Shown here piece by piece: positions 1-7,107 of a stretch of DNA of 8,388 bases. A model generated the notes under the pieces. It was not told the DNA's origin. It searched no databases and saw only the letters and a list, made by a program, of their open reading frames with translations. Each line of letters opens with the position of its first letter. Within the stretch, counting starts at the first letter, position 1. A program made the position numbers and the translations under genes. Source of the stretch: Caldilineaceae bacterium (GTDB lineage: Bacteria > Chloroflexota > Anaerolineae > Caldilineales > Caldilineaceae); the NCBI GenBank assembly GCA_026645635.1, contig JAPKMV010000120.1:1-8388 (forward strand), written 5' to 3'.

Positions 1-312
1 TTTCCGCTTGAAATTGCCGAGCAGAACTATTCTGCGCTTCGTAGCCCCAAAGACAAGGAGGCTGTGCGCCGTGGTAATGTTCCAGGACTGTATATGGTAG
101 CAGCCTGTGATGTCGACGGATTTGTATCTCCCATTCGCATTGCTAGCTTTCGTAGTGTTTTTAGTCTGCCCTTCAACTATATTCAGCGCATGGCAGCAAC
201 AACACAGCCGAGACTGCGCTTATTGCCGCCCTATCGAGAGCATCTTGCTCAGGCGTTTGCCCGTTTCATCATGCGAGTTGGCTTGCCAGTCGACATTCCG
301 TCTTTCAGATGA
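1..312 (+). CDS. 3' part of an unrecognised protein (partial, start outside window)
   Basis: An open frame runs from the first base to a TGA at 310-312, giving about 103 residues of the C-terminal end. There is an internal GTG at 64, but the frame is open upstream of it without interruption, so the gene most likely begins outside the window. The visible part has a mixed hydrophobic/basic composition, with a segment ACDVDGFVSPIRIASFRSVF followed by an Arg/Pro-rich stretch and the ending MRVGLPVDIPSFR. No signal peptide, membrane segment or catalytic motif that I can name is visible. It is not a recognisable HsdS or HsdM C-terminus. Base composition is close to balanced, clearly lower in GC than the operon further right. 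The coherent sequence and clean end suggest a real gene; its function cannot be told from this part. Confidence 0.5.
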   Translation, partial: FPLEIAEQNYSALRSPKDKEAVRRGNVPGLYMVAACDVDGFVSPIRIASFRSVFSLPFNYIQRMAATTQPRLRLLPPYREHLAQAFARFIMRVGLPVDIPSFR

Positions 313-458
313 CCAACCTTACAACGCTTGAACTGCACAAAGAGGTAGCCCTCTTGCACACTATCGAATCCATCGCCGTCGTGACCGTGCCGCGCTCGGC
401 CGTAGCGCCGCTGCGTGCGGATCAAGTACCGGCTGTACGCAGGCTGGCGGCGGCCTGA
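309..458 (+). CDS. Possible 49-aa small ORF overlapping the preceding stop codon
   Basis: An ATG at 309-311 overlaps the TGA at 310-312 in an ATGA arrangement, the usual geometry for translational coupling. The frame stays open for 49 codons to a TGA at 456-458. The product begins MTNLTTLELHKEVALLHTIE and ends in a short Arg/Ala-rich tail (VRRLAAA). No Shine-Dalgarno sequence is visible before the ATG, so translation would depend on ribosomes finishing the upstream gene. I recognise no family. It may be a chance ORF in a 209-base gap between two genes. Confidence 0.22.
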   Translation: MTNLTTLELHKEVALLHTIESIAVVTVPRSAVAPLRADQVPAVRRLAAA

Positions 459-521
459 GCGCGTGGCGAATTCACAACGATGAGGGCAGGTAGGCAATAG
501 CTTTCCGGGGAGATCTTCCAA

Positions 522-1775
522 ATGAGAAAAACGCGTAGCATTGCACCGCTGCTCGTCTGCCTGGGCTTGCTGATTTCCGCCTGTCAACCGATTGTCGCAC
601 CCGCGCAGCAGCTACCCTTCCCGCCAGTGTGGCAAGCCACTGAAAATCTGGCAGCGTATGTACAGGCGGCCACCGTCCATGCCACCCATCTGGTCAACCA
701 GGCGGACGGGGATGAAGCGACGTATCTGGCGCAGTTGGCTGCTTGGGGTATACATGACACCGAGTACACCTGGCTACGTCACCTTGACGTAGATGACGAC
801 GGTCAGCCGGAAATCCTGATGACCTACCCGCTGGTCTACCGCCCCGTTGGTTCTGCAGATGCTGTCTGCCCGTGTTCCCTGAGCGATTGCCGACGTCTCC
901 TCATTGTCTTTGAAGAAATGTTCGGACGCTATTGGCCAACCGTCCATTTGGGACGTCTGGAAACGGGGGATTATCCCTTCAAGAATCGCCCAACGCTCTT
1001 TGCTGTAGATGACATCAACGCCGATGGCCGCACCGAAGTTGTGCTCAGGCAAGACTGGCAAGGCGCACACACTGCCGGCGTCACGCTGACAGTGCTGCAC
1101 TGGAACGGTGGCGTCTGGAAAGAGATCGGCTGGATGACGCAGAGCTACAGTGACGTGCGGCTAATCGATATTGAAGGCGACGGACCGCGCGAATTCGTGT
1201 TCTATGGCGGCACGGTTGGCTCAGTCGGCGCCGGTCTTCAACGCAAGTTTACCGATATCTATAAGTGGAATGGCGTCAACTACAATACACTCGCTGCTCA
1301 CATCCCCGCGGCACTGACTTCTGAAACACCCTACTGGAAAATCGTGGACGGCGACATCGCCCTTTTTCAACGGCGTTACGCCGCGGCTGAGCGGCTCTTT
1401 GCCGATGCGCTGGCAATGTTGACCAACGACGCGAGTGACGCCGATATCGTCTCTGGGGCAACCGGAGTCTTTGACCAGAATTTGCTGGCGCTGGCGCGCT
1501 TCCAGGCCATGTACGTAGCGCTGCAGCTCAATCCGTATGACTCGACAAACGCCGCGGCACACTATGCCGCCAGCCAGGCTGAGGGTGGCCGATCTCCAGC
1601 CTGGACCGCTGCCTTCTGGTCGATCTGGGAGCAGACCGGTGACCTTGCCGCGGCGTGTGCGGCAGCACGTGAGCGTGCGGGCGGTCTGATGATGGAGGGT
1701 TACAACTACGCAACCAATCCACTTTACTTCCGAGATATGCTGTGCGACCCGCACTATACATGGCCACCGGAATAG
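522..1775 (+). CDS. Predicted lipoprotein with FG-GAP/VCBS-like repeats
   Basis: The 417-residue product opens with a basic N-terminus, a hydrophobic stretch and a lipobox ending I18-S-A-C21, so it should be exported and lipid-anchored at Cys21. Three acidic loops resemble the calcium-binding loops of FG-GAP/VCBS beta-propeller repeats: DVDDDGQPEIL near residues 89-99, DDINADGRTEVVL near 163-175 and DIEGDGPREFVF near 216-227. A small Cys cluster (C116, C118, C123) lies between the first two. The C-terminal third (about 283-390) is Ala-rich and helical, and could form TPR-like helices. The start is supported by GGGGAG at 507-512, nine bases before the ATG. The gene has its own direction of reading and a gap on both sides, so it is probably a separate transcription unit. 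It may act in extracellular binding or sensing; no enzyme motif is visible. Confidence 0.85.
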   Translation: MRKTRSIAPLLVCLGLLISACQPIVAPAQQLPFPPVWQATENLAAYVQAATVHATHLVNQADGDEATYLAQLAAWGIHDTEYTWLRHLDVDDDGQPEILMTYPLVYRPVGSADAVCPCSLSDCRRLLIVFEEMFGRYWPTVHLGRLETGDYPFKNRPTLFAVDDINADGRTEVVLRQDWQGAHTAGVTLTVLHWNGGVWKEIGWMTQSYSDVRLIDIEGDGPREFVFYGGTVGSVGAGLQRKFTDIYKWNGVNYNTLAAHIPAALTSETPYWKIVDGDIALFQRRYAAAERLFADALAMLTNDASDADIVSGATGVFDQNLLALARFQAMYVALQLNPYDSTNAAAHYAASQAEGGRSPAWTAAFWSIWEQTGDLAAACAAARERAGGLMMEGYNYATNPLYFRDMLCDPHYTWPPE

Positions 1776-1815
1776 CCTGGATAAATTTGGCACCTTCCTC
1801 ACTCGTCCGCCGTCC

Positions 1816-2028
1816 TTATCCCATCTCCGCCAGCCAGGCAGCCAGCGCCTGCTCAGCATCGGCCAATGCCGCGGCAACGCTGGCGTAGCTGCGCTCGCTC
1901 TCCCAAATCATGCCGCCGATGTCGAGGATGCGCACGGTGGAACGGCTATAGTCGGTCATGCCCAGTTCAATCCAGCAGTCACCGTCCAGAATCCAGGCGG
2001 CCAGGTTTGGATATTGTTCGTCAAACAT
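1816..2028 (-). CDS. Small conserved-type hypothetical protein (70 aa)
   Basis: This minus-strand gene encodes a compact acidic protein beginning MFDEQYPNLAAWI. The middle (WIELGMTDYSRSTVRILDIGGMIWE) reads like a folded small domain, and an Ala-rich helix follows (AALADAEQALAAWLAEMG). The pattern of aromatic-Asp-Gly and 'GGMIWE' resembles short hypothetical proteins seen in Chloroflexota and cyanobacteria, but I cannot name a function. I chose the ATG at 2028 because GCGAGG (plus-strand 2038-2043) lies nine bases upstream; an in-frame ATG at 2058 would add ten residues but has only a weak GGAA before it. The gene ends 40 bases from the convergent lipoprotein gene and is divergent from the antitoxin operon, whose promoter region it shares. 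Confidence 0.7.
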   Translation of the reverse strand: MFDEQYPNLAAWILDGDCWIELGMTDYSRSTVRILDIGGMIWESERSYASVAAALADAEQALAAWLAEMG

Positions 2029-2052
2029 GTAGAGATGCCTCGCTGGTACAGA

Positions 2053-2080
2053 TTGCATTGCGTCAGTTCCATGCTACAAT
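2053..2080 (+). promoter_or_regulatory. Candidate promoter of the antitoxin-toxin-hsdR operon
   Basis: TACAAT at 2075-2080 is a good match to a sigma-70 -10 box. A weak -35 candidate, TTGCAT at 2053-2058, lies 16 bases upstream. It sits in the only sizeable gap before the plus-strand operon, and transcription would begin just ahead of or within the palindrome at 2083-2095. The -35 match is poor (three of six), so the -10 carries most of the support. Confidence 0.35.
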
Positions 2081-2082
2081 AA

Positions 2083-2095
2083 GGTCATCTTGACC
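2083..2095. promoter_or_regulatory. Operator-like palindrome GGTCA-TCT-TGACC
   Basis: A perfect 5-3-5 inverted repeat lies between the candidate -10 box and the ribosome binding site of the antitoxin gene (GGAGGG, 2100-2105). Phd/YefM antitoxins commonly bind short palindromes in their own promoters, alone or together with toxin, and repress the operon. The position here fits such a site. The assignment to this antitoxin is inference; binding cannot be seen in the sequence. Confidence 0.4.
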
Positions 2096-2108
2096 AATTG
2101 GAGGGACT

Positions 2109-2453
2109 ATGGAGCGCATTGTCGGTATGGCGGAAGCCAAGAGCAAACTGGCTGAACTCGTCGGCCAGGTGAAATATGGCGGCGACCATTTTGTGCTCGA
2201 ACGCCGCGGCCAGCCCATGGCAATCCTGATCAGCGTTGAGGAGTACGATCGGCTGCAAGCACAGAGCAGCGCTACAACATCTCCGGCGCCGACGCTCTCG
2301 CCGGAGATGCAGCGCCGGCAGGAAGCGCTGCTGGCCCAGGCGAACAGTTTGCGCGCTCGCTTTGGCCCGCCGGAGCAGCGTCTGGCCGCACTGCTCGCCG
2401 ACCTGCCGCCAGCCGGCGATGAATTCTGGGTCGAAGTGATCGAGGCAAGCTGA
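2109..2453 (+). CDS. Phd/YefM-family antitoxin
   Basis: The 114-residue product has a Phd/YefM-type N-terminal domain at about residues 1-50: an initial strand and helix (MERIVGMAEAKSKLAELV), a middle strand (DHFVLERRGQPMAIL) and the typical ISVEEYDRLQ helix. This domain usually dimerises and binds the operon's own promoter. After a Ser/Thr/Pro-rich linker (about 53-64), residues 65-114 form a long charged helix ending in an acidic segment (PAGDEFWVEVIE), the part expected to wrap around and neutralise the toxin. The start is well supported by GGAGGG at 2100-2105, three bases before the ATG. The stop overlaps the toxin ATG by one base (TGATG). It is probably the first gene of the operon and autoregulated through the palindrome at 2083-2095. 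Confidence 0.88.
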   Translation: MERIVGMAEAKSKLAELVGQVKYGGDHFVLERRGQPMAILISVEEYDRLQAQSSATTSPAPTLSPEMQRRQEALLAQANSLRARFGPPEQRLAALLADLPPAGDEFWVEVIEAS

Positions 2454-3043
2454 TGCCCCTCTACGACCTTGCCGACCCCACTGTGCCGTTGCCCGGCCAA
2501 CTCGTCGCCGACACGTCGCTCCTGCTGGCGCTGCGGACAGGCGACGACAATCCCCACGCCGCCGCAGCCTATCGCTTCATCGCACGACTGGGCCAGGAGA
2601 TTGCCAACCGATCCCTGATTCTTTGGTTGCCAACCGCCGTGCGCCAGGAATGCTATCACATCATTCTCAGCCACGCACTGCGCCGCACCTGGGCTGCACT
2701 CGATCCTGCCACACGCCCGGCTAACTGGCTGGCAGCCTATAAACGGCAGCCGGCGTTGCTGGCGTCGGGCTTTGCCGATCTGGCGACTTTCGACGAGATC
2801 CTGGCGTCGATCCCGGTCACGCCGGCGTCATCGCTGCCGCCCGACATGCTGCGCAGCGAGCAATCACCCGACGGCTTGATGCTTCATTTCATCACAACCT
2901 ATCACCTGCTGCCGCAGGATGCGTTGATTCTGGCCGAATGCTCACGGTTGGGTGTGACGTCCGTCGCCACGTTGGATAGCGACTGGCGCCGCGTCACGGA
3001 ATTCGATGTCTACACCGTGCTTCCGTCACTGCCGGTAGCGTAG
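2453..3043 (+). CDS. PIN-domain toxin (VapC-like ribonuclease)
   Basis: PIN domains are metal-dependent ribonucleases, and as toxins they cleave RNA until an antitoxin blocks them. The 196-residue product shows the expected acidic residues in order: D20 in VADTSLLLAL, E66 in VRQECYH, D156 in LLPQDALILAE and D175/D177 in ATLDSDWRRV. The last two segments are the most typical of PIN proteins. The protein is longer than a usual VapC (about 130-140 residues); the extra length lies mainly between E66 and D156 (about 80-145), so it is a PIN relative with an insertion rather than a minimal VapC. It overlaps the antitoxin stop by one base, which suggests translational coupling, and is followed 25 bases later by hsdR. 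All key acidic positions are present, so the toxin looks intact. Confidence 0.85.
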   Translation: MPLYDLADPTVPLPGQLVADTSLLLALRTGDDNPHAAAAYRFIARLGQEIANRSLILWLPTAVRQECYHIILSHALRRTWAALDPATRPANWLAAYKRQPALLASGFADLATFDEILASIPVTPASSLPPDMLRSEQSPDGLMLHFITTYHLLPQDALILAECSRLGVTSVATLDSDWRRVTEFDVYTVLPSLPVA

Positions 3044-3068
3044 ATCTCAGCAAGCAAAGGATGCATTC

Positions 3069-6000
3069 ATGCCCCCCAGCGACGCCTATCTGGAAGAAAT
3101 CAGTTCGCAACTCCCCGCCCTGCAATTGCTCATCAACCTGGGCTGGCAATACCTGACGCCCGGCGAGGCGCTGGCGCTGCGCGAGGGCAAACAGAAGAAT
3201 GTCGTCCTCACCGGCGTGCTGGAGCCGTGGCTGGCGGAACACAACGCCATCGACTTCAAAGGTGGGCGTCACGCCTTCAGCGCCGCCAACCTGCGCGAGG
3301 CTGTCGAACGGCTGGTCAACGAGCCTTTCCAGAGCCTGATGCTCACCAACGCCCGCCTCTACGAACTGCTGACGCTGGGCACGAGCCTGACACAGAACAT
3401 CGACGGCGACCGCAAGAGCTTCGACCTGCATTACATCGACTGGCGCCATCCCGAGCGCAACGTCTATCACGTCAGCGACGAGTTCAGCGTGGAGAAGCGG
3501 GGCAGCCACAGCACGCGCCGCGCCGACATCGTGCTCTTTGTCAACGGCATCCCGCTGGCCGTCATCGAATGCAAGCGGGCCGACAAGGAGCATCACGGCG
3601 AGAAGGCGGTGGCGCTGGGCATCGAGCAACTGGGCGTCTACCAGCGCGAAGAGGAGATTTCGCACCTCTTCGCCACCTCGCAACTGCTGCTGGCCATCAG
3701 CCCCAACGATGCGCTCTATGCCACGACCGGCACCAAGAAGAAGTTCTGGTCGGTCTGGCGCGAAGAGGAGAGCGCCCAGGATGCCGGCGCGTTCGAGCGC
3801 GCGGTGCATGAGCGCATCAACCAGCCGCTGGCGCGCACGACGGAAGATCGCCTTTACGGCTGGCGCGAGTACGAACGGCGCATCCGCGCCCACTTCGCCG
3901 CGCTGGGCGAACGGCTGCCCACAGCGCAGGACCGGCTCATTGCCGCGCTGCTGCGCCCCGAACGGCTGCTGGAACTCGCCTACCAGTACATCGTCTTCGA
4001 CGACGGCGTCAAGAAAATCGCCCGTTACCAGCAGTACTTTGCCATCCGCGCCACGCTGGACCGGGTGGCCCAGCGCAACGCCCAGGGCACGCGCACCGGC
4101 GGCGTCATCTGGCACACGACGGGCAGCGGCAAGTCGCTGACCATGGTCATGCTGGCCAAGGCGCTGGCGCTGCACCCGGCCATCCGCAACCCGCGCGTGG
4201 TGCTGGTGACGGACCGCGTCGACCTCGACCGCCAGTTGTGGGGCACTTTCCACGCCTGCGGCAAGGCTGTCGTCCAGGCGAAGGATGGCAAGCACCTGGT
4301 GCGCCTGGTGACGGGCAAGCTCGACCCCGGCGAAGCGCGCGCCGACGTGATCACCACGGTGATCAACAAGTTCGAGCAGGCCGCGGCCCAGCACGCCAGG
4401 GACGGCGGCATCGACATCTTCGTGCTGGTGGACGAAGGCCATCGCAGCCAGTACGGCCAGTTCAACGCCAAGATGCAGCGCGTCTTCCCCAATGCGTGCT
4501 ACATCGGCTACACGGGCACGCCGCTCACCAAGGGCGAGAAGTCCACCGCCGTCAAGTTTGGCAGCTTCATCCACAAGTACCCCATGCGCCAGGCCGTGGG
4601 CGACCATGCCGTCGTGCCGCTGCTCTACGAGGGCCGCGTCGTCGATCAGGATGTGGACAAGGCGCAGTTGGAGCGCTGGTTCGAGCGCACGACGCGCCAC
4701 CTCACGCCGGAGCAGACCGCCGACCTCAAGCGCAAGATGAGCCGCAGCGAAGCGGTCACCGCCACCGAACAACGCATCAAGGAGATTGCCTACAACGTTG
4801 CGCTGCACTATGAACAGCAGTGGCGCGGCACGGGCTTCAAGGCGCAGCTCGCCACACCCTCCAAACGCATCGCCGTCAAGTACCTGCGCTATCTGCAGGA
4901 GTATGGCATCGAGGCAGCGTTGGTCATCTCGCCGCCCGATAGCCGCGAAGGGGGCGAAGAGGAGGATGGCAGCGCCCAGCCCGACGTGCAGGCCTACTGG
5001 AAGCAGGTGATGGAGCGCTACGGCAGCGAGGAAGCCTACCAGCGCGAGATCCTCGCTTCGTTCGGGCAGGCGGACGGCATCGAGATCCTGGTCGTCGTCG
5101 ACAAGCTGCTGACCGGCTTCGACGAGCCGCGCAACACGGTGCTCTACATCGACAAACCGCTCAAGGAGCACACGCTCTTGCAGGCCATCGCCCGCGTCAA
5201 CCGCCTGCACGACGGCAAGGATTTCGGCTATATCGTGGACTACCGCGGCGTGCTCGGCCAGCTCAACGAGGCCATGAATCTCTACGATGCCCTGGCCGAG
5301 TTCGACGCCGAGGATGTGGAGGACACCTTCCACGACATCGGCGAGCAGATTCGCCTGCTGCCGCAGCGCCACTCCGACCTGTGGGCGATCTTCGCCCAAG
5401 TATCCAACCGCAACGACCGCGAGGCCATGGAGCGCTTCCTGGAACCGGAGGACCGCCGCCAGCGCTTCTACGCGGCGCTGACCGACTATGCACGGGCGCT
5501 GCGCGTGGCCATGAGTTCGGTGCAGTTCTTTGCCGACGTGCCCGAAACGCAGATCAACCGCTACCGGGGCGATCTCAAGTTCTTCCACGAACTGCGCCAG
5601 GCGGTCAAGCTGCGCTATGCCGAGGCCATCGATTATCGCGAATACGAAGAGAAGGTGCGCAAACTCATGGACGAGCACATCCGCGCCACCGGGACCACGG
5701 TGATCACTGGGCTGGTCAACATCTTCGACGTAGAGAAGTTCGACGCCGAGCTGGAGCGGCTGGGCACGTCTACCGCCAAGGCCGACACCATCCTCAACCG
5801 CATGCAGCGCACCATCAGCGAGCGCATGGACGAAGACCCGGCCTTTTACCGCAAGTTCTCGGAGTTGGTGGAGGAGACGATCGCCGCCTACCGGCAGGGG
5901 CGTATCGACGAACTGGAGTACCTGCGCCTTGCCGAGGCACACCTGGGCGAGATGCGTTCCGGCCATGCCAGCGGCATGCCGGCCCAGTTGCTGCGCTATC

Positions 6001-6302
6001 GCGACGCACCGGCCTACTACGGCATCGTGCGCGAGACGCTGGCGACCTACGGACTGGACGACGAAGCCATTGCCGACGTCGCCATCCGCCAGGAGGCGGT
6101 GATCGAACAGCACAAGGTCACCGACTGGGAGCGCAACCACGACGTGCAGCGCGAAATGCGTCGCGGGCTGGACGATCTTTTCTACACGGTCGAGGAACAG
6201 ACTGGCGCCCTGATCGAAGTCGAACAGGTGAACCAGATGATCGACCAGGTGATCGAAGTGGCGAAAGCCAGGAGCAATGGCCGCGACATCGAGGCTGGCT
6301 GA
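3069..6302 (+). CDS. hsdR: Type I restriction enzyme, HsdR (R subunit)
   Basis: HsdR is the motor and nuclease of type I restriction systems: with HsdM and HsdS it translocates unmodified DNA in an ATP-dependent way and cuts it at a distance. The 1077-residue product has the normal length. The N-terminal PD-(D/E)xK nuclease shows D153 (RADIV) and E167-x-K169 (VIECKR). The SF2 helicase motor follows: Walker A HTTGSGKS (349-356), motif Ia around LVTDRVDLDRQL (379-390), the DEGH box (455-458), motif III YTGTP (481-485), motif V-like KLLTGFDEP (679-687) and motif VI QAIARVNR (705-712). The remaining ~360 residues are the helical C-terminal part. All catalytic motifs are intact. AAAGGA (3056-3061) lies seven bases before the ATG. 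No hsdM or hsdS is present within the window. Confidence 0.97.
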   Translation: MPPSDAYLEEISSQLPALQLLINLGWQYLTPGEALALREGKQKNVVLTGVLEPWLAEHNAIDFKGGRHAFSAANLREAVERLVNEPFQSLMLTNARLYELLTLGTSLTQNIDGDRKSFDLHYIDWRHPERNVYHVSDEFSVEKRGSHSTRRADIVLFVNGIPLAVIECKRADKEHHGEKAVALGIEQLGVYQREEEISHLFATSQLLLAISPNDALYATTGTKKKFWSVWREEESAQDAGAFERAVHERINQPLARTTEDRLYGWREYERRIRAHFAALGERLPTAQDRLIAALLRPERLLELAYQYIVFDDGVKKIARYQQYFAIRATLDRVAQRNAQGTRTGGVIWHTTGSGKSLTMVMLAKALALHPAIRNPRVVLVTDRVDLDRQLWGTFHACGKAVVQAKDGKHLVRLVTGKLDPGEARADVITTVINKFEQAAAQHARDGGIDIFVLVDEGHRSQYGQFNAKMQRVFPNACYIGYTGTPLTKGEKSTAVKFGSFIHKYPMRQAVGDHAVVPLLYEGRVVDQDVDKAQLERWFERTTRHLTPEQTADLKRKMSRSEAVTATEQRIKEIAYNVALHYEQQWRGTGFKAQLATPSKRIAVKYLRYLQEYGIEAALVISPPDSREGGEEEDGSAQPDVQAYWKQVMERYGSEEAYQREILASFGQADGIEILVVVDKLLTGFDEPRNTVLYIDKPLKEHTLLQAIARVNRLHDGKDFGYIVDYRGVLGQLNEAMNLYDALAEFDAEDVEDTFHDIGEQIRLLPQRHSDLWAIFAQVSNRNDREAMERFLEPEDRRQRFYAALTDYARALRVAMSSVQFFADVPETQINRYRGDLKFFHELRQAVKLRYAEAIDYREYEEKVRKLMDEHIRATGTTVITGLVNIFDVEKFDAELERLGTSTAKADTILNRMQRTISERMDEDPAFYRKFSELVEETIAAYRQGRIDELEYLRLAEAHLGEMRSGHASGMPAQLLRYRDAPAYYGIVRETLATYGLDDEAIADVAIRQEAVIEQHKVTDWERNHDVQREMRRGLDDLFYTVEEQTGALIEVEQVNQMIDQVIEVAKARSNGRDIEAG

Positions 6303-6305
6303 ACA

Positions 6306-6338
6306 ACCTTCCCGGAAGCTCGGAGCTTCCGGGAAGGT
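6306..6338. repeat. Perfect 16-bp inverted repeat between hsdR and the next gene
   Basis: Arms ACCTTCCCGGAAGCTC (6306-6321) and GAGCTTCCGGGAAGGT (6323-6338) are exact reverse complements around one base. As RNA it would form a 15-bp stem with a CGG loop. There is no U-run after it, so it is not a standard intrinsic terminator. A GAACAA hexamer occurs on both sides (6301-6306 and 6339-6344), the left copy overlapping the first arm base. It resembles a dispersed REP-like element, but only one copy occurs here. It could stabilise the hsdR message end or act as an intra-operon control element. Confidence 0.85.
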
Positions 6339-6340
6339 GA
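6335..6340 (+). promoter_or_regulatory. Ribosome binding site AGGTGA, partly inside the hairpin arm
   Basis: AGGTGA matches the Shine-Dalgarno core and sits nine bases before the ATG at 6350. Four of its six bases (6335-6338) belong to the right arm of the inverted repeat, so a folded hairpin would hide the site. This supports the start choice at 6350 and suggests translation could be limited by folding. Confidence 0.6.
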
Positions 6341-6349
6341 ACAAATCCC

Positions 6350-7066
6350 ATGAACGAACAGACACACACTCTGCACTTTGGCGACACCGCCATCGAATAC
6401 ACGCTGACCTACGCCGCGCGCAAGACGCTGGCCATCCACGTGCACCCCGACCGCTCCGTCACAGTCAAGGCGCCGGCGGGCAGTGACTTCGCTGCGGTCG
6501 AAGGGTTTCTGCGCAAGCGCGCACCGTGGATCCTGCGCAAGCAGGCCGAGTTTGCCGCGCTGCCGCCCAGGCAACCGCCGCGGCGCTATGTGAGTGGCGA
6601 GAGCTTCCAATACCTGGGCCGCCACTATCGCCTGAAGGTGATCGAGGGCGAGCGCGAGTGGGTCAAGCTGGCGCGCGGCTATCTCGAAGTGACCACGCCC
6701 AACAAGGCGAACACTGCTTACGTGCAGGCGCAGGTCGATCTGTGGCTGCGTCGGCAGGCGCAACGTCACTTTTACGAACGGGTCGTGGCCCTACTGCCGC
6801 GCTTCAAGCCGCTGGCCCTCCCCGAGCCGGAGCTGGCCGTCCGCGCCATGAAGAGCCGCTGGGGAAGCTGCACCGGCAAGGGCAAGATCACGCTCAACCT
6901 GCATCTCATGCGGGCGCCCAGGCCGTGCATCGACTACGTGGTCGTCCACGAACTCTGCCACCTGGTGGAGCACAATCACGGTAAGGGCTTCTATGCACTG
7001 ATGGACCGGGTCATGCCGGAGTGGCGCAAGCGACGCGAAGAATTGAAACAGGTGGAGATTTTTTGA
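6350..7066 (+). CDS. YgjP/DUF45-family (SprT-like) metallopeptidase-like protein
   Basis: The 238-residue product has the zinc-binding HELCH motif (H200-E201-x-x-H204) with a third ligand candidate H210 in EHNHGKGF, and the family-typical MKSRWGSC segment (167-174). The N-terminal half (about 1-110) is the beta-rich region with the ARKTLAIHV...SVTVKAP pattern of COG1451/YgjP proteins. The length is normal for the family. These proteins are annotated as zinc-dependent metallopeptidases or metal-dependent hydrolases; a nucleotide pyrophosphatase activity has also been ascribed to the COG1451 group, so the substrate is open. From general knowledge, relatives often sit beside hsdR genes, and here the gene starts 47 bases after hsdR. 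The role within restriction is not established. The start uses AGGTGA at 6335-6340 inside a hairpin arm. Confidence 0.9.
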   Translation: MNEQTHTLHFGDTAIEYTLTYAARKTLAIHVHPDRSVTVKAPAGSDFAAVEGFLRKRAPWILRKQAEFAALPPRQPPRRYVSGESFQYLGRHYRLKVIEGEREWVKLARGYLEVTTPNKANTAYVQAQVDLWLRRQAQRHFYERVVALLPRFKPLALPEPELAVRAMKSRWGSCTGKGKITLNLHLMRAPRPCIDYVVVHELCHLVEHNHGKGFYALMDRVMPEWRKRREELKQVEIF

Positions 7067-7107
7067 CTTTCCGCTCCCTGGCCCCGAAAAGATGATAGGA
7101 GGCAACC

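Noticed and set aside
249..587. Minus-strand 112-codon frame with a Cys/Arg-rich segment (CPHRCEFATRSGRR)
   Set aside because: The look of a zinc-ribbon or transposase remnant is superficial. The frame overlaps the end of the left-edge gene and the signal peptide region of the lipoprotein gene, and no family pattern continues along it.
1221..1877. Minus-strand 218-codon frame opposite the lipoprotein gene
   Set aside because: It overlaps two better supported genes and has no recognisable domain; the plus-strand frame has a lipobox, repeats and a good ribosome binding site.
2063..2674. Minus-strand 203-codon frame opposite the antitoxin and toxin genes
   Set aside because: Low-complexity Ser/Ala/Arg-rich translation, opposite two genes with clear family motifs and coupled starts.
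3061..3069. Alternative ATG at 3061 for hsdR
   Set aside because: It is out of frame with HsdR and lies within the ribosome binding site region; the ATG at 3069 has AAAGGA seven bases upstream.
6306..6338. The inverted repeat as an intrinsic terminator after hsdR
   Set aside because: No U-run follows the stem (the next bases are GAACAAATCC) and the next gene begins 12 bases later using a ribosome binding site that overlaps the arm, so read-through is more likely.
2994..6365. A 1123-codon open frame on the minus strand covering all of hsdR
   Set aside because: It is the mirror of a GC-rich coding sequence whose sense codons rarely give stops in the opposing frame. Its translation is a repetitive mix of Leu, Val, Ala, Gly, Asp and His without domains, whereas the plus strand carries all HsdR motifs.
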